Shown here in pieces: positions 61,390 to 64,000 of a stretch of 64,000 nt of DNA. The notes beneath the pieces were generated by a model. The model was not told where the DNA came from and did not search any database. It saw only the letters and a list, made by a program, of their open reading frames with translations. Every line of letters starts with the position of its first letter. The stretch's first letter is position 1. The stretch covers positions 9,037,192-9,101,191 of the forward strand of contig WARS01000014.1 of NCBI GenBank assembly GCA_008933995.1, given 5' to 3'. The translations under genes and the position numbers were made by a program. This DNA is from Datnioides undecimradiatus (lineage: Eukaryota; Chordata; Actinopteri; Lobotiformes; Datnioididae).

Positions 61390-62099
61390 GTTTCAAACAC
61401 ATCCTTTCAACACGCAGAAGTGAGACTCTGTCTGCTTACATTCAGTTTCTCATCTGACTGAAAACGAGTCTGTGGTGGTCCTGGATATGGAATTTTAACA
61501 AGTTTGAGTTACATCAGCCCAGAATTCTTCAGGCTGTGTTCAGAGCACATTGGATAAAAACACAAAGTGTCAACTGGAAAAACCTTTTTTACATCAGCCT
61601 CCTCATCGTAGCTACATGACAAATATCTCTCACGGAGGCTCCGAGTGGTTAAGGAGCAGGCTTATCTGGATAAAACGGGTTTCAATTTTGAAAAGGACTC
61701 AATAAAAATTCAACCCGATCTCAGCAATGAATAAATATTTTACCAAAACCTCCTGATTCTGTCAGTTGTTTTTCATAAAATATGGATTTTTCCTGTCATT
61801 ACTTTGCTTTTATCAGCACAGTGAGACACATTAAGATGCTAATGTTATTAATAATGAACGTATTTAGTCTTACATTGATTTAGAGCTTTTAAATAGTTAA
61901 CACGATAGGTACACGAATATTTAACTGTTCACTTTTAATCACTCCTTAATTCTTGGCGTTAATAATCTAAAATAACAATACTAGAACTGAAAGCAAAAAC
62001 ACTTTTAAGTTTTATTTTAAATAAACAGTTACTTAAATAAACCAACTAATTAACAATGAACTCTGACAGTGGTGGCAGAGACCTGAGTACAGTAAAACT
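61382..62099. other. Non-coding DNA
   Basis: Contains a weak tRNA-like string at 61632-61692 (CCGAGTGGTTAAGGAG ... GGGTTTCAATTTT), rejected as a gene. Confidence 0.4.
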
Positions 62100-62432
62100 G
62101 TAACCACTTTACTCCTTTCAGGGATGCAGTGGTGAGCCTGTCCCAGCAGCGATCGGGCAGGAGGCGGGGTAAACCCAGGACAGGTCGCCAGTCTGTTGCT
62201 GGGCCGACACATAGACAGACAAACTCATGCATACTAACATTCACTGCTACAATTCAGAGTTCCCAATTCACCCATCAGGCATGTATTTAGGTGGTAGGGA
62301 GGAAGCTGGAGGACCTGGAGGGAACCCAACCAGAGAACATGCAAAATCAGCTCAGACAGGACCTGGTCCGGAATCAAACCCGGGACGTTCTTGCAGTGAG
62401 GCGAGTTGCCACGAAGCCACTGTGCCATCCAG
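62100..62432 (-). mobile_element. tRNA-derived SINE, family 1, copy 3
   Basis: On the minus strand: a head with B box GGGTTTGATTCC (about 62375-62386 region), TTGCATGTTCTCTGG, CTTCCTCC-ACC-AAATACATGC, GTCTATGTGTCGGCCCAGC and CTGCTGGGACAGGCTC, in the same order as at 16242 and 23819. It ends in ATCCCTGAAAGGAGT with no GGAT tail, so the 3' end is probably eroded. No clear target duplication. Confidence 0.7.
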
Positions 62433-64000
62433 CAACAGTTGACAGCGAAATAAAAACTCCAGTGAAAAGGTACAGATCAAAAAACAAAGCAGGAAGTCCA
62501 ACATCTCGGGTAGTCCTTCTCTAAATCTGCTCATTATATATTGTCCCCCCCCCTGCTGGACTTTTGTGATAGTTGTAGTGGGAGCATATTTAGATTAGTA
62601 TAGTGACACTCCAATTCAAAATCTATGGAAACGTACTGGGTTATTCTACCTTTTGGTTACCTTTCGGCACTAATGTGACCGCATGCAGACGGACTGCGGA
62701 GACGTTCAGGAACTTTCCGTCGCCATTCTGATGCTGATGTGAAAACATGCCGGTGCAGGACTCTATCGTAAATGCCACGGATCGCTGCAGACTACACCTG
62801 CTGCTCTCCTCTGTGCAGGAGCAAACAAAGCTTTCACAGCCACCTTTCAAGCTTGCAGGGGGTGACGGTTTGAAGCTTAAAAGACAGATTTTTGAACATC
62901 ACTTTATTGAGAAGATGAGATGCATCAGTGAGATTTAGTCCACAGTAATGTTTACAACTAATATATTAGACCTTCAACGTGCACCATTTGTGCTAAAACT
63001 CTTTAGAAGCAACCAGATTTAGCTGCTGCACGCCATTTCCCTGTCCTGTGCTAACAGCCTGCCGCCTCAGCATCTAGTATATGCTAAATTGCAAACACTG
63101 TGAGCCATGATCTCATTGAAGCACAGGGTTAAACCCGGTTCGAACCACTATTGTGATGTTTTCTTTGACCTCTGCAGGCACCGAAAGCAAGTCAATAGTA
63201 AGTTTCTCATAACGTAAAAGGATGCAGGAGACTTTGCCAGGGGGATGATGCAAGCTTGTCACCGGCATCGGAGGGGCACAAAAACCTCATTACTGCCAGT
63301 CTGAGTGTTGACGTCTCTGGAGACAGGATGTGCCTGTGGGGCAGCCGGAGCCGAGGTAAGTCAATTCCAATTCAAACTTATTAAGGGGAGACAAAGTCAT
63401 TGGCAGACACCGAAACGGCGCCTCAAATGTGACACCTCAGCGTGCTGTTTAAGAGCCGCTACCACATATATGTTAAAACGCCGCAGGTTGTGTTTCGCAC
63501 TGTCTCTGCTGCTTTCACATAATAGGAGGCGTTCACACATTACTCTGACATGGTTCCCCTCTCCACTGGCCTCGTGCTTCAATCATCTAATTAGCCTAAA
63601 TTATATAACATGCATTGTGTTGATGCATCTTTGGAGCAGTTTGTCAACAGATGCAAGATAAAAAAAAACTGCACAGGTCTCATTAAATCAGCTGAATTGA
63701 TTGTATAAGTGTAAATATCGGGTTTGTTGACACAGTGGCTCTGTAACGAAGGAGAAAAACTTACCGCCTTGATCCTGTTAGGTAAGGACTTCATTCATTT
63801 ATTATACAGATGTACACATTTAAAGGTGAGGACCCAAATCAGCAGACGGAAGAATGATCTCGAACTGTTTGCAAAATCTCTTCAGTGCCTGACGGACGTT
63901 TGCCCTGCCACCGATAAACCAAGGCCTTCGCATTTAATTGCTTTATTCATTTGTGTCCGTCTCCCGTAGAGTGGATGACGTCCTTCCGAAAATATTCCGA
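62433..64000. other. Non-coding DNA, possible weak splice-like sites
   Basis: No domain recognised. CCGAGGTAAGTC at about 63350-63361 is a consensus-strength splice donor, and CTTTGACCTCTGCAG (63164-63178) is acceptor-like, but no convincing exon sits between or upstream. A C run lies near 62545. The 118-codon frame 63305-63661 reads through the donor and has no motif. Confidence 0.4.

Noticed and set aside
61632-61692. tRNA-like string with A- and B-box resemblance
   Set aside because: Both boxes too degenerate, no cloverleaf, no SINE body recognised downstream.

Overview
This window looks like non-coding DNA from a ray-finned fish, probably a percomorph. That is an inference from the repeats: vertebrate-type Tc1 transposons with long TIRs, a hAT derivative, tRNA-derived SINEs, several fish-type LINE fragments, a decayed Ty3/gypsy piece and many CA/GA microsatellites. 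Base composition is moderately AT-rich. There are no operons or bacterial signals. I found no host protein-coding exon I would defend. The window could be a gene desert or the inside of a very large intron.

Region by region. 1-5 kb: unique-looking sequence holding three copies of a 21-nt composite motif (a SOX/LEF-like AACAAAG followed by an AT-rich homeodomain-like half), a possible enhancer. 5.4-5.8 kb: minus-strand 3' end of an L2/Rex1-like LINE. 8.4-8.6, 28.6-28.75 and 30.9-31.3 kb: polypurine tracts. 11.9-12.2 and 50.3-50.6 kb: two related LTR-like repeats in opposite orientation. 16.2-16.6, 23.8-24.2 and 62.1-62.4 kb: three copies of one SINE family of about 340 bp; the second sits inside a LINE with a clear target-site duplication. 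18.5-19.8 kb: decayed Ty3/gypsy gag-protease region. 21.9-22.5 kb: a complete 610-bp non-autonomous hAT element with an 8-bp target duplication. 23.1-24.4 kb: 3' end of a LINE with a restriction-like endonuclease.

31.8-34.7 kb is the clearest gene-like content. Two Tc1/mariner elements lie head to tail and share one TA dinucleotide. The first is complete at both ends, has internal direct repeats near each end and a DD37E-spaced transposase broken by frameshifts. The second is an older DD34E element whose right end is lost, whose first catalytic Asp region is deleted and whose third catalytic residue is a stop codon. 40.4-41.5 kb has a LINE reverse-transcriptase fragment and a SINE. 43.8-45.7 kb has two copies of a second SINE family. 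47.4-47.8 kb has a 372-bp foldback MITE. 53.9-54.3 kb has two common fish dispersed-repeat fragments. The rest appears to be unique intergenic or intronic DNA with simple repeats.

Nothing here works as a gene network. The window is a record of nested and neighbouring transposon insertions plus a few candidate regulatory segments. Repeat family names rest on recognising translated motifs and ends by eye; no database search or conservation analysis was possible.
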